64,000 bases of DNA, from the NCBI RefSeq assembly GCF_001428545.1, contig NZ_LMHZ01000007.1:1-64000 (forward strand), in the 5' to 3' direction. Under the pieces are notes generated by a model. That model ran no database searches. It was not told the DNA's origin and was given only the letters and a program-made list of their open reading frames with translations. This document shows positions 48,360-60,684 of this stretch, piece by piece. Source of the stretch: Noviherbaspirillum sp. Root189. GTDB lineage: Bacteria > Pseudomonadota > Gammaproteobacteria > Burkholderiales > Burkholderiaceae_D. Position 1 is the first letter of the stretch. Every line of letters starts with the position of its first letter. Both the position numbers and the translations under genes were made by a program.

Positions 48360-49100
48360 CTACATCCGGAAGTGTTCGCCGAGATAAACGCGGCGCACGG
48401 ATTCGTTGGCAATAATGTCGTCTGGACGTCCGCTTGCGAGGACCGAGCCTTGATTAATAATATAGGCCCGATCGCAAATGCCCAGCGTTTCCCGTACGTT
48501 GTGGTCGGTGATCAGCACACCGATGCCACGTTCCTTCAAAAAGCGCACAATGCGCTGAATTTCAATCACCGCGATCGGATCGACGCCGGCGAACGGCTCA
48601 TCCAGCAGCACGAAGCGCGGATTGGTTGCCAGTGCCCGTGCAATCTCGACGCGCCGCCGCTCGCCGCCCGACAGCGACAAAGCCTGGTTTTCGCGCAGTC
48701 GTTCGATCTGCAGGTCCGACAACAGCCGGCCGAGGCGCTTGTCGAGCTCCGCCTTCGGCAAAGGCTTGTCGTCGACCCGCTGCAATTCCAGCACGGCGCG
48801 GATATTGTCCTCCACCGTCAGCTTGCGAAATACCGATGCTTCCTGCGGCAGGTAGGACAAGCCCAGCGTCGCGCGCCGGTGAATCGGCATGCGCGAGATG
48901 GCGACGCCGTCCAGGTCGATCTCGCCCGCGTCCGACGGCACCAGCCCCACGATCATGTAAAACGACGTGGTCTTGCCGGCGCCGTTCGGCCCCAGCAGGC
49001 CAACCACTTCGCCGCTTTCCACCTGCAGCGATACATCATGTACTACTTGACGCGTGCCATAACTCTTTTGCAAGCCGCGGACGACCAATGTGCTTGCCAT
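48360..49100 (-). CDS. lptB: LPS export ABC transporter ATPase LptB
   Basis: A 246-residue ATPase that powers LptFG to pull LPS from the inner membrane. Walker [20 protein letters not shown], signature [15 protein letters not shown] and Walker [14 protein letters not shown] are all present. One base lies between its start and the lptA stop, so they are coupled. Confidence 0.98.
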   Translation of the reverse strand: MASTLVVRGLQKSYGTRQVVHDVSLQVESGEVVGLLGPNGAGKTTSFYMIVGLVPSDAGEIDLDGVAISRMPIHRRATLGLSYLPQEASVFRKLTVEDNIRAVLELQRVDDKPLPKAELDKRLGRLLSDLQIERLRENQALSLSGGERRRVEIARALATNPRFVLLDEPFAGVDPIAVIEIQRIVRFLKERGIGVLITDHNVRETLGICDRAYIINQGSVLASGRPDDIIANESVRRVYLGEHFRM

Positions 49101-49101
49101 G

Positions 49102-49653
49102 CTACTTATCCTTCGATTCCGTGCGGGGCTGTATCACCGCTTTGATCCGTCCGCCGCCGGGCTTGGTTTCCCCGGTCGGCGTGTTGTTCACCGTAAAGAA
49201 TTCCGCGCGGCTGTCATAGGAAATAAACTCGCCTTCCACTTCATCGGTCGCTTTCTTTCCCTCCAGCCGGCGCATTTTCGCTTTCGAGAACAGTTTGACG
49301 ATTTCCGTCTTGCCGTTGTACTCGATGCGTTCCGCCTGTCCTTCCACCCACTGGTCCGGGCCGCCATCCCGCTTCTGACGGAACGTCGCCAGGCCGCCCG
49401 GCGGCGCCAGCAGGGTTGCGTACTGATACCCTGCCGGATCCTGCGTCACGGTCAGCTTGTACGCCTTCATGATCAGCGTGCCACGTGTCAGGACCACATT
49501 GCCGGTAAAAGTATTGATCTGTTTGACGTCGTCATAGGCCATCTGATCGGCTTCAACGTTCGTCGGCTTCTCGGAATCCGCTTTTTCCGCGTGCACACCG
49601 CCTGCGGCGGTCGCACCCAGTAACAAAAACAACCAAAAAAACCGTTTCATCAA
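49102..49653 (-). CDS. lptA: LPS transport periplasmic bridge protein LptA
   Basis: A 183-residue protein with a signal peptide (cut near VHA/EKA, residue 22) and an OstA-like beta-jellyroll: [32 protein letters not shown]. It joins LptC to LptD across the periplasm. It is 34 bases after lptC. Confidence 0.96.
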   Translation of the reverse strand: MMKRFFWLFLLLGATAAGGVHAEKADSEKPTNVEADQMAYDDVKQINTFTGNVVLTRGTLIMKAYKLTVTQDPAGYQYATLLAPPGGLATFRQKRDGGPDQWVEGQAERIEYNGKTEIVKLFSKAKMRRLEGKKATDEVEGEFISYDSRAEFFTVNNTPTGETKPGGGRIKAVIQPRTESKDK

Positions 49654-49687
49654 AAATCCCGAGAGAGAAGCATCACGTTATATCGAA

Positions 49688-50281
49688 TTAGCGCTGCGGA
49701 GCTTGATAAGTGCCATGAACGTTGTTCGCCAGGTGTAGTTCGCGTGTCGCGTTGTTTGCAACCATGCCAGTGCCTGTGAGCACTGACTGACCAAGATAAA
49801 TTTCCACCGGCTTGTCCGTCTTGACGATGTCGTCGTCAGGCAGCACCAGCAGATACTGCGAGCGGACCTTCATCGCTTCCGAATTCTCGCTGGGCGGCCG
49901 GTCCACCCGGACATTGTCGTACATATGAATTTTGCTGTTGTCGCTGTTAACTGTTGCCCGCTCGGCGCGGATGGTCGTCGGCGGGGTATTGCTACGGGCG
50001 CCGGTACCGACGTTGTTGACGACAGGCAGTTCGATATCATACGAGTCGTCCAGCGGGTTATGGGTCATCTTTGCACCCGAAAAATGGTATTGCGCCTTGC
50101 CGGTCTTGGTCAGCTTGACGTAATTGAAATTTTCCACGTAAAAATCAGGTTCGGTACGTTCCGCGGTCGGAATCACTTCATTGGTGGCTCGCCGCATCAC
50201 TTCAAACAGCCAGAAGCTGCCCAGCGCCAGCGCCACCAGCGGGGCCAGGATGGCAACCAGCCGAAAGCGACGGCCATTCAT
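49688..50281 (-). CDS. lptC: LPS export protein LptC
   Basis: A 197-residue bitopic protein with one N-terminal helix (about residues 7-25) and a periplasmic jellyroll with PDFYVENFNYVKLTKTGKAQYHFSG. It takes LPS from LptBFG and hands it to LptA. It overlaps kdsC by four bases. Confidence 0.94.
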   Translation of the reverse strand: MNGRRFRLVAILAPLVALALGSFWLFEVMRRATNEVIPTAERTEPDFYVENFNYVKLTKTGKAQYHFSGAKMTHNPLDDSYDIELPVVNNVGTGARSNTPPTTIRAERATVNSDNSKIHMYDNVRVDRPPSENSEAMKVRSQYLLVLPDDDIVKTDKPVEIYLGQSVLTGTGMVANNATRELHLANNVHGTYQAPQR

Positions 50282-50805
50282 GCAAGATACGGCGCCAGCG
50301 CCGCTTCATAGTTACCCTGCGCACGCAGGATGAAATCGCATAGTTCGCGCGCAGCACCACGGCCACCCTGTGCTCGAGTCACGTAATGTACGCGCGATTG
50401 CACTTCCGGATGTCCGTTCGGCACGCTGGCGGCGAAACCAACCCGTAACAGGATGGGCAGGTCGATCACATCGTCGCCAATGAAACCGCACACCTCGGCG
50501 GCATGACCGGTTTGCACCAGCAGTTGCTCGAAGGCGGTTCGCTTGTCATGCACGCCTTGAAACAGGTGTTCGATACCCAGATCTGCCGCGCGCCTCGCTA
50601 CCAGTGCCGACTTGCGCGCGCTGATAATCGCCGTAGCGACCCCCGATTGCTGCAGCAGCTTGATGCCATGGCCGTCAAGCACGTTGAAGGTCTTGATCAG
50701 TTCGCCGTCGGCACCATAGTGCAGGCTGCCATCGGTCAGGATGCCGTCAACATCGAAAATCATCAGCCGTACGCGCGCCGCGCGTGTCACCGTATCGTCC
50801 TGCAT
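50278..50805 (-). CDS. kdsC: 3-deoxy-D-manno-octulosonate 8-phosphate phosphatase
   Basis: A 175-residue HAD phosphatase. The nucleophile motif is FDVDGILTDGS with Asp18 and Asp20, and the later motif FIGDDVIDLPIL binds Mg2+. It removes phosphate from Kdo-8-P in LPS core synthesis. It shares one base with kdsD. Confidence 0.97.
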   Translation of the reverse strand: MQDDTVTRAARVRLMIFDVDGILTDGSLHYGADGELIKTFNVLDGHGIKLLQQSGVATAIISARKSALVARRAADLGIEHLFQGVHDKRTAFEQLLVQTGHAAEVCGFIGDDVIDLPILLRVGFAASVPNGHPEVQSRVHYVTRAQGGRGAARELCDFILRAQGNYEAALAPYLA

Positions 50806-51833
50806 CAGATCACCTTGGCACGGGTCAGATCGTGAATATGCAATGCGCCGACCAGTTTGCCGGCGTCATCGGCGACCAGCAGCTGGTTGATGCGGAAGCT
50901 CTCCATCACCTCGACCGCCTCGACCGCGAGCTGATTCGGATTGACGGTGCGCGGATTGGCGTGCATCACGTCCGCCATCGTCAGCTTGCCGAGGTCCTGG
51001 CCGGCTTCGATCAGGCGCCGCAAGTCACCATCGGTGAAAATGCCGATCGCGCGCTGCTGTTCATCCACGATGGCAGTCATTGCCATGCCCTTCCTGGTGA
51101 TTTCCAGCAGGGCGGCAGTTAAAGGGATATTGGCGGGTACGCTGGGTACCGCGTCGCCGCTGCGCATCACATCGCGCACATAGGTCAGCAGTCGGCGTCC
51201 GAGGGCGCCGCCAGGGTGGGAGCGTGCAAAGTCTTCTTCACGGAAGCCGCGGGCATCGAGCAGCGCAACCGCGAGCGCATCGCCCAGTGCCAGCGTCGCG
51301 GTGGTGCTGGTCGTCGGTGCGAGATTCAGCGGACAAGCCTCTTTGTCCACATGGGCATTCATATGCACATCAGCCAGCTGTGCCAGGCGGGAGTCCGGAT
51401 TACCGGTAATGGCAATGAGCTTGGCGCCCATACGCTTGATGATGGGAATGATGGCAATGAATTCGGCCGCTTCGCCGGAATAGGAAATGGCAATCACGAC
51501 GTCGTTGTCGGTAATCATGCCGAGGTCGCCATGCAGGGCTTCGGCGGCATGCACGAACAGCGCGGGCGTGCCGGTGGAGGCCAGCGTCGCAGCGATTTTG
51601 CGGGCAATATGTCCGGACTTGCCGATACCTGAAACGACCACTCGCCCTGTGCATTGCAGCAATAAACTGACGGCAGTAATAAAGCTGTCACCGCCGTCTT
51701 CGGACAGGCGTGCCTTCAGGGCTAACAGGGCGTCGGCTTCTATCTGCAGCGTCTCTTGCGCGAGTTCGAGCGCGCGGGCTGCAGTTTTTGCATCAAAAGC
51801 TTTCGGCAGGGTTTTTGCATCGGTTACACTCAT
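50805..51833 (-). CDS. kdsD: Arabinose-5-phosphate isomerase
   Basis: A 342-residue enzyme that makes arabinose-5-phosphate for Kdo. SIS domain at about 50-185 (GRVVVSGIGKSGHIARKIAATLASTGTPALF) and two CBS domains (about 220-340). It is the first gene of a reverse unit kdsD-kdsC-lptC-lptA-lptB-rpoN-hpf that joins Kdo supply with LPS export. Confidence 0.97.
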   Translation of the reverse strand: MSVTDAKTLPKAFDAKTAARALELAQETLQIEADALLALKARLSEDGGDSFITAVSLLLQCTGRVVVSGIGKSGHIARKIAATLASTGTPALFVHAAEALHGDLGMITDNDVVIAISYSGEAAEFIAIIPIIKRMGAKLIAITGNPDSRLAQLADVHMNAHVDKEACPLNLAPTTSTTATLALGDALAVALLDARGFREEDFARSHPGGALGRRLLTYVRDVMRSGDAVPSVPANIPLTAALLEITRKGMAMTAIVDEQQRAIGIFTDGDLRRLIEAGQDLGKLTMADVMHANPRTVNPNQLAVEAVEVMESFRINQLLVADDAGKLVGALHIHDLTRAKVI

Positions 51834-52127
51834 GCCGGAAGTATAAACGAATTAGCAAAGCAAAAAATCTGCCAGTCCAAACAAAAAATGCGGTTTTGAG
51901 GACGCTCAAGCGGACCTGCATGAAGTCGTTTCCAGATGAACAATTACTTGTCGCCGCGAGGCAAGCCAATGTTCAACACATGGCAACGTGAGAGGTCTTT
52001 CTACCTCTCGATGGACGGCAGGTTTCCTGAGTCCTGACTGAGAAATGTAATGCGCGACGCCGGGTACTGGCCGACTCGGCAACAGCGATAGCGTTTATCC
52101 TGAACAACCCATAACAAGACACAACGA
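51834..52127. other. Divergent non-coding region between kdsD and the CPA2 antiporter
   Basis: A 294-base gap. One perfect hairpin GAGAGGT (51990-51996) and ACCTCTC (52003-52009) is seen; no good pair of promoter boxes and no gene were recognised on either strand. Confidence 0.5.
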
Positions 52128-54113
52128 ATGTTTTCGGCCCTAGAACTGACCCTCATCCTCCTTTGCGCCGCAGTGCTGGGAGTGGTTGCCTTTCGCATGC
52201 TGCATTTGCCGCCCATGCTCGGCTACCTGATGGTGGGCATCGTGATCGGCCCCCACGGCTGGGGGCTCGCCAATGAAAACGCCACCACGCATACGCTGGC
52301 CGAATTCGGCGTGGTATTCCTGATGTTCTCCATCGGCCTCGAGTTTTCGTTGCCCAAGTTGGTCTCTATGCGGCGAAACGTGTTCGGGCTAGGCATGGCG
52401 CAGGTGCTGCTCACGATCGGCGCGACCATGATGTTTGGGTGGCTGATGTCGCGGCTGTTACCGCAGTTGATCGATATCAGCTGGCGCGCGGCCTTTGCTC
52501 TCGGTGGCGCGCTCGCGATGTCGTCGACGGCAATTGTTTCCAAGATGCTGACCGAACGTCTGGAACTGGAGTCCGAACATGGCCGGCAGATCTTCAGCAT
52601 CCTGCTGTTCCAGGATCTGGCCGTGGTGCCGCTGCTCATTCTGGTTCCCGCATTGGCGAACAATACCGGTGACCTGGTGGCCACGCTGATGCTGGCGATG
52701 ATGAAAGCCGGCATTGTGCTGGTGCTGCTGCTGATCATCGGCCAGAAGTTGATGCGCGGCTGGTTCCATATCGTGGTAAAGCGGCGTTCGCAGGAACTGT
52801 TCATGCTGAACTTGCTGTTCATCACACTGGGCGCTGCATGGATCACCGAGAAGGCCGGCCTCTCACTCGCACTAGGTGCATTCGTGGCGGGCATGCTGAT
52901 TTCCGAAACCGAATACAAGCATCAGGTGGAAGAGGATATCAAGCCGTTCCGCGACGTGCTGCTGGGATTGTTTTTCATCACGGTCGGCATGCTGCTCAAT
53001 ATCAAGCTGGTCCTTGAAAACTGGTGGCTGGTCCTGCTGTTGCTGACCGCTCCGGTACTGCTCAAGTTTGCATTGATCGCCGCCCTTGCCAAGCTGACCG
53101 GGACGTCGACCGGTGTTGCACTGCGTACCGGACTTGGACTGGCGCAGGCAGGTGAGTTCGGCTTCGTGCTGCTGAACCAGGCTGGCGGCCTGCAGCTGAT
53201 GGATCCTTTGATTATCCAGCTGATTCTGGCATCGATGGTGCTGTCGATGCTGACCGCACCTTTCATCATCGCCAAGTCCGATGCGATTGTGCTCAAGCTG
53301 TCAGCCAATGAATGGATGATGCAATCGCTGGCGCTGACGCAGATTGCGACGCGCACCATGACCACGCAAAAGCACGTGCTCATCGCAGGCTTTGGCCGTA
53401 GTGGACAAAGCCTGGCGAAGCTGCTGGAAGAAGAGGGCATTGCTTATCATGCGCTCGACCTCGATCCTGATCGCGTGCGTGAAGCGCAGGCCGCCGGCGC
53501 CAACGTGTCCTACGGCGACGCATCGCGGCGTGAAAGCCTGGTTGCCGCCGGCATCCATCGCGCCGCCGCGCTGGTGGTTACCTACGCAAGCACGCCGTCG
53601 GCATTGAAGGTCTTGCACTTTGCGCATGAACTGGCCCCCGAATTGCCGGTCATCGTGCGCAGTCACGACGACAGCGATCTGGATAAGTTGCGCGAAGCCG
53701 GTGCCGCCGAAGTCGTACCGGAAGCCATTGAAGGCAGCCTGATGCTGGCCTCGCATGCGCTCGTGATGCTTGGCGTGCCGCTCCGCCGCGTCGTGCATCG
53801 GGTGCAGGCGGCGCGCGACGAACGGTACACATCGCTGCGTGGGTATTTTCACGGCGCGAGCGATGCGCCCGACGACGACGAACATCTGCATGTCCGCCTG
53901 CACTCGGTCACGCTATCCGAAGGCGCGAGGGCAATCGGCAAGGCGCTTGGCACACTCAAACTGGCCGAGGCCGGTGCTGAAGTTACCATCCTTCGCCGCG
54001 GTAAAAGCCGTCTCGACGTCAAGCCGGATACCGTGCTCAACGCAGGTGACATCGTTGTCTTGCGCGGCACTACCGATGGTGTCGCGCGGGCCGAAGCGCG
54101 CTTGCTGAAGTAG
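52128..54113 (+). CDS. CPA2-family monovalent cation:proton antiporter (YbaL/KefB-like)
   Basis: A 661-residue protein. About twelve helices to residue 385, including HLPPMLGYLMVGIVIGPHG and FSIGLEFSLPKL; then an RCK_N/TrkA-N Rossmann domain (about 415-530, HVLIAGFGRSGQSLAKLLEEEG) and an RCK_C domain at the end (about 570-655). Likely potassium or sodium efflux in exchange for H+, gated by nucleotide; the ion cannot be fixed from sequence. Confidence 0.92.
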   Translation: MFSALELTLILLCAAVLGVVAFRMLHLPPMLGYLMVGIVIGPHGWGLANENATTHTLAEFGVVFLMFSIGLEFSLPKLVSMRRNVFGLGMAQVLLTIGATMMFGWLMSRLLPQLIDISWRAAFALGGALAMSSTAIVSKMLTERLELESEHGRQIFSILLFQDLAVVPLLILVPALANNTGDLVATLMLAMMKAGIVLVLLLIIGQKLMRGWFHIVVKRRSQELFMLNLLFITLGAAWITEKAGLSLALGAFVAGMLISETEYKHQVEEDIKPFRDVLLGLFFITVGMLLNIKLVLENWWLVLLLLTAPVLLKFALIAALAKLTGTSTGVALRTGLGLAQAGEFGFVLLNQAGGLQLMDPLIIQLILASMVLSMLTAPFIIAKSDAIVLKLSANEWMMQSLALTQIATRTMTTQKHVLIAGFGRSGQSLAKLLEEEGIAYHALDLDPDRVREAQAAGANVSYGDASRRESLVAAGIHRAAALVVTYASTPSALKVLHFAHELAPELPVIVRSHDDSDLDKLREAGAAEVVPEAIEGSLMLASHALVMLGVPLRRVVHRVQAARDERYTSLRGYFHGASDAPDDDEHLHVRLHSVTLSEGARAIGKALGTLKLAEAGAEVTILRRGKSRLDVKPDTVLNAGDIVVLRGTTDGVARAEARLLK

Positions 54114-54194
54114 CGTGGCGCATTTATTTATCTCTGGAAAACACGATCTGCCAAGTCTCGTTAAAATGCAGGGATAGTTCTTCGAAAGATTTCC

Positions 54195-55109
54195 ATGCAA
54201 GTGTTCGAGCGCATTCTCGGCATCATTCTCCCGGTTTTCATCATCATCGCTGTGGGTTACGGATACGCACGGCTTCGCGGCGAACGTGTCAGGTCCGACA
54301 TGAGTTCGGTCAACCGGGTCAGCATGGATGTATTGTGCCCGCTACTGGTCTTTACCGCGCTTGCCGCGAAGGATTTCGATCTCGTCGACAATAGCATGCT
54401 GATCTTCGCCGGCGTGCTGATCTCGCTCGGTTCGGGTCTTGTCGCCTGGCCGGTAGCCCGCATGCTCGGTTACGATGTGCGCAGCTTCGTGCCGCCGATG
54501 ATGTACAACAATTGCGGCAACATGGGATTGCCGCTTGCGGTGCTGGCCTTTGGCACTTCCGGACTGCCGGCCGCGGTTGCGCTCTTCATGGCGTGCAACC
54601 TGATCTACTTTTCGGTCGGTATCAAGATCATCGAAAGCGGGCGCAGTTACCACACGCCATTCTGGAAATTTCTGGTTAGCCCGATGATGCTGGCGATGGC
54701 GGTCGGCATGGTCTTTGCCATCTTCCACATCACCCTGCCGACACCACTAATGCAGGCGCTGAAGATGCTTGGCGATGCGTGCATCCCTATCATGCTGTTT
54801 GCACTGGGTGTGCGTATGCTGGACGTGAATTTCAAGAGCTGGCACATCGGCCTGATGGGGGCGATCGTGTGTCCGGTGGGCGGACTGGTCGTGGCATGGC
54901 TGCTGGATCAGGTGCTGCACCTGGATCCGATGCAGCGTGGTCAGATGTTCCTGTTTGCCGCATTGCCGCCGGCTGTGTTCTGCTTCATGGTGGCGGAACA
55001 GTACAAGCAGGAGCCGGACAAGGTCGCGTCCATTGTCTTGCTGGGCAACCTGGCCGCGCTGGCATTCGTACCGGTTGGGTTGTGGATGGGATTGCCCGCC
55101 GCCTCATAA
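54195..55109 (+). CDS. AEC (auxin efflux carrier) family transporter
   Basis: A 304-residue membrane protein of about ten helices. NNCGNMGLPLAVLAFG is the family crossover motif. Bacterial AEC members move dicarboxylates such as malate or malonate; the substrate here is unknown. It stands alone, convergent with acyP. Confidence 0.9.
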   Translation: MQVFERILGIILPVFIIIAVGYGYARLRGERVRSDMSSVNRVSMDVLCPLLVFTALAAKDFDLVDNSMLIFAGVLISLGSGLVAWPVARMLGYDVRSFVPPMMYNNCGNMGLPLAVLAFGTSGLPAAVALFMACNLIYFSVGIKIIESGRSYHTPFWKFLVSPMMLAMAVGMVFAIFHITLPTPLMQALKMLGDACIPIMLFALGVRMLDVNFKSWHIGLMGAIVCPVGGLVVAWLLDQVLHLDPMQRGQMFLFAALPPAVFCFMVAEQYKQEPDKVASIVLLGNLAALAFVPVGLWMGLPAAS

Positions 55110-55133
55110 GCGCGTACCGAGGCGTAAAGCAGG

Positions 55134-55412
55134 TCAGGCGGTAGGCAGGACTTCGAAGCGTCCGGGGTGCGGGGGAGGACTGTCGACAACGCTCACGTGT
55201 ACGTCGGTCACCCGTGCAAGTGAAGGGCCGCGCCGCGACCAGGCAATGATGTTCTCAATCGCTTCAGCGGGACCGTCGACCAGGGCTTCGACCGAACCAT
55301 CGCGCCGGTTACGGACCCAGCCCGACAGGTTCAGGCGCCGGGCCTCGGCGTCGAACGACGCGCGGTACCCGACTCCCTGGACGATTCCGGTGATGTGCAG
55401 ATGGGTTGCCAT
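55134..55412 (-). CDS. acyP: Acylphosphatase
   Basis: A 92-residue enzyme hydrolysing acyl phosphates. The catalytic residues are Arg17 ([12 protein letters not shown]) and Asn35 ([15 protein letters not shown]). It lies 19 bases after uvrA on the same strand and is probably in its transcript. Confidence 0.96.
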   Translation of the reverse strand: MATHLHITGIVQGVGYRASFDAEARRLNLSGWVRNRRDGSVEALVDGPAEAIENIIAWSRRGPSLARVTDVHVSVVDSPPPHPGRFEVLPTA

Positions 55413-55431
55413 TGCCGCTCTGTCATGCGCC

Positions 55432-58287
<2,856 letters not shown>

Positions 58288-58384
58288 GAACTGCTTTCAA
58301 CTTGCGCCCAATTGGCGCTTTGTACGGGTCAACCTGATACTATAGCGGGTTTTAAAGTCCGCTGTATCCTCTGGATTTCCCGCC

Positions 58385-59638
58385 GTGAGCACCATGTCAG
58401 CTACTCCCTCCGCCGATGACGTCGGCGCCCGCATGTCGCCAACCGAAATTCGTGCCAGTCTGTCACTGGCGTCGATTTTCGCGCTGCGCATGTTGGGTAT
58501 GTTCCTTATCCTGCCGGTATTCGCTGTGCATGCCAGAACGCTGCCCGGTGGCGACAGCGCCACCATGGTTGGTCTGGCAATGGGTATTTATGGCCTGACG
58601 CAGTCGTTCGGCCAGATCCCGTTCGGCATGGCGTCCGACAAATATGGCCGCAAACCAGTCATCGTGATTGGTCTTGTCATATTCGCCATAGGCTCGTTTA
58701 TCGCCGCCGCATCGCATACCCTGGCCGGGGTGATCGTTGGGCGCGCGCTTCAAGGGGCCGGTGCGATTTCCGCCGCGGTGACCGCATTCATAGCCGATAC
58801 CACGCGTGAAGAGCACCGCACCAAGGCAATGGCCATGGTTGGCGGCTCCATCGGACTGACCTTTGCCGTATCCCTGATTGCCGCACCGGTGCTGTATGCC
58901 AGCATTGGCATGGGAGGCTTGTTTGCACTGACCGGCATCCTGTCGGTGCTGGCGGTCGGCGTCGTTCTCTATGTCGTTCCGCCTGCGCCTGAAATGGTGG
59001 CGACGCAACGCGTGCCATTTTCGAAAGTGCTGGTCAACACCGAACTCATGCGGCTCAACTTTGGCGTGTTCGCACTGCATGCAACCCAAATGTCCATGTT
59101 CGTCGTGGTCCCCGCGGCGCTCGTCGAATATGCCGGCTTGCCCATCGCCGATCACTGGAAGGTCTACCTGCCGGTGGTGCTTGCCTCGTTTGCGCTGATG
59201 CTGCCACCCGTGTTCGTAGGCGAGAAAAAGGGAAAAATGAAGCAGGTGTTTCTGGGCGCAATCGCCCTGATGCTGACCGTGCAACTCGGACTATGGCTGT
59301 TCTTCTCGTATCCGGCAACGCATTGGCTGGTGCTGGTGTTCCTCTTGTTCGCTTTCTTCGTTTCCTTCAATATTCTGGAAGCTTGCCAGCCCTCGCTCGT
59401 GTCAAGAATTGCGCCGCCCGCGGCCAAAGGCTCAGCCCTTGGCGTGTACAACACCTTGCAGGCGCTTGGTCTGTTCTGTGGCGGCGCGCTCGGCGGCTGG
59501 CTGAAACAGCACACCGGGCCGTCCTCCGTGTTTATCCTGTGTGCGGGACTGACTGTTGTCTGGCTTATAATTGCTGCCAGCATGCGAAACCTGCCGCGTA
59601 GAGGCGCGGTGACGGCGACAGCCACCGCCACCGCCTGA
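58385..59638 (+). CDS. MFS transporter, YajR-like
   Basis: A 417-residue, twelve-helix major facilitator. The loop-2 motif [16 protein letters not shown] and motif [16 protein letters not shown] are standard for drug:H+ antiporters. It begins at GTG 58385, or at ATG 58394. Divergent from uvrA and followed by ssb after 92 bases, a neighbourhood I recall from other Burkholderiales. Substrate unknown. Confidence 0.92.
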   Translation: MSTMSATPSADDVGARMSPTEIRASLSLASIFALRMLGMFLILPVFAVHARTLPGGDSATMVGLAMGIYGLTQSFGQIPFGMASDKYGRKPVIVIGLVIFAIGSFIAAASHTLAGVIVGRALQGAGAISAAVTAFIADTTREEHRTKAMAMVGGSIGLTFAVSLIAAPVLYASIGMGGLFALTGILSVLAVGVVLYVVPPAPEMVATQRVPFSKVLVNTELMRLNFGVFALHATQMSMFVVVPAALVEYAGLPIADHWKVYLPVVLASFALMLPPVFVGEKKGKMKQVFLGAIALMLTVQLGLWLFFSYPATHWLVLVFLLFAFFVSFNILEACQPSLVSRIAPPAAKGSALGVYNTLQALGLFCGGALGGWLKQHTGPSSVFILCAGLTVVWLIIAASMRNLPRRGAVTATATATA

Positions 59639-59730
59639 CGCGCAGGGCTCACCGCATTAGCGCTTTACCGTATTACTGCATTACCGAATCCGTATCACGA
59701 TCACTACTGAGTCAGCTTGAGGAGAAATTT

Positions 59731-60234
59731 ATGGCATCCGTCAACAAGGTCATCATCGTCGGCAACCTGGGGCGCGACCCGGAAACGCGCTACATGCCGA
59801 ATGGCGATGCAGTCACCAATGTCGCGGTGGCGACCACCGAAAGCTGGAAAGACAAGAACTCCGGCGAGAAAAAAGAGCTTACCGAATGGCATCGGATCAC
59901 CTTCTACCGCAAGCTCGCGGAGATTGCTGGCCAATATCTGAAGAAAGGCTCGCAGATCTACGTCGAAGGCCGCCTGCAGACACGCAAATGGACCGACAAG
60001 GATGGTGTCGAGCGCTATACGACTGAAATCATCGCTGACACCATGCAGATGCTGGGTAGCCGCCAAGGCATGGGCGGTGGCGCCGGTGCACCGATGGATG
60101 ATGATTATGGCAGCAGCGCCCCGGCGCCACGCCAGAATTCCGGTGGCGCGGGAGCCGGCGGTGGTGCGGCCCGCAGCGGCGCTTCGCGTCCTGCACCGAA
60201 TTTCAGCGATATGGACGACGATATTCCGTTCTGA
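59731..60234 (+). CDS. ssb: Single-stranded DNA-binding protein
   Basis: A 167-residue SSB. OB fold at residues 1-110 ([42 protein letters not shown]), a Gly/Ala-rich linker and the acidic tip DMDDDIPF that recruits repair proteins. It covers ssDNA in replication and repair. A terminator follows. Confidence 0.98.
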   Translation: MASVNKVIIVGNLGRDPETRYMPNGDAVTNVAVATTESWKDKNSGEKKELTEWHRITFYRKLAEIAGQYLKKGSQIYVEGRLQTRKWTDKDGVERYTTEIIADTMQMLGSRQGMGGGAGAPMDDDYGSSAPAPRQNSGGAGAGGGAARSGASRPAPNFSDMDDDIPF

Positions 60235-60304
60235 ACAGGATCAAGCCGTTCACTTGGAAGCAAGCGTTCCACAAACGGCATGTTATTGCAGGATTGAAAT
60301 TCTC

Positions 60305-60330
60305 AAAAAGCCCCAAGTTGGGGCTTTTTT
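60305..60330 (+). terminator. Intrinsic terminator after ssb
   Basis: GCCCC (60310-60314) and GGGGC (60320-60324) with A-run before and six T after, loop AAGTT. Confidence 0.88.
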
Positions 60331-60426
60331 GTTGAAAAATCAGCGATTTGTTTCTTTTTGTGCATTTTCTTCTTGAACATTTCAAGGCAAGCTTAATTTC
60401 CCTACTACAATTTGTTAAGATGGCTG

Positions 60427-60598
60427 ATACCAATCCCAAGCTGTAACGTGACAAATGAGATTGATGGATTTTTTTGACTGGCAAGGCGCAGGAGGAGTCA
60501 ATAGCGGGCTATTGACGACGAGTGCAACGCCGGCAGGCGGCTCGGCGCCCCCGAAAAAAGACGCGATCTCATGGTGCGTTATGGGTTGGGATTGGTAT
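60427..60598. mobile_element. 172-bp palindromic MITE-like element after ssb
   Basis: Inverted ends ATACCAATCCCAA (60427-60439) and TTGGGATTGGTAT (60586-60598) match perfectly over 13 bases; further in, TAACG and ATGAGAT match between arms with small gaps. Each end carries TA at the tip. Inside lies GCAAGGCGC (60481-60489) and a perfect hairpin GTCAATAG (60497-60504), loop CGGG, CTATTGAC (60509-60516). No coding capacity. The whole gap 60235-60684 (450 bases) otherwise holds only the ssb terminator and an AT-rich stretch. Confidence 0.65.
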
Positions 60599-60684
60599 GA
60601 CACGTAGCTGGCAAGCTATAGCATTCTTTTCCTCTTAAAAACGCCGTCATTTGCCACGCCTTCAATCGAGATAAGCTCCTGACA

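Noticed and set aside
58288-58384. LexA box for uvrA
   Set aside because: No CTG-N10-CAG or close form was found in the gap.
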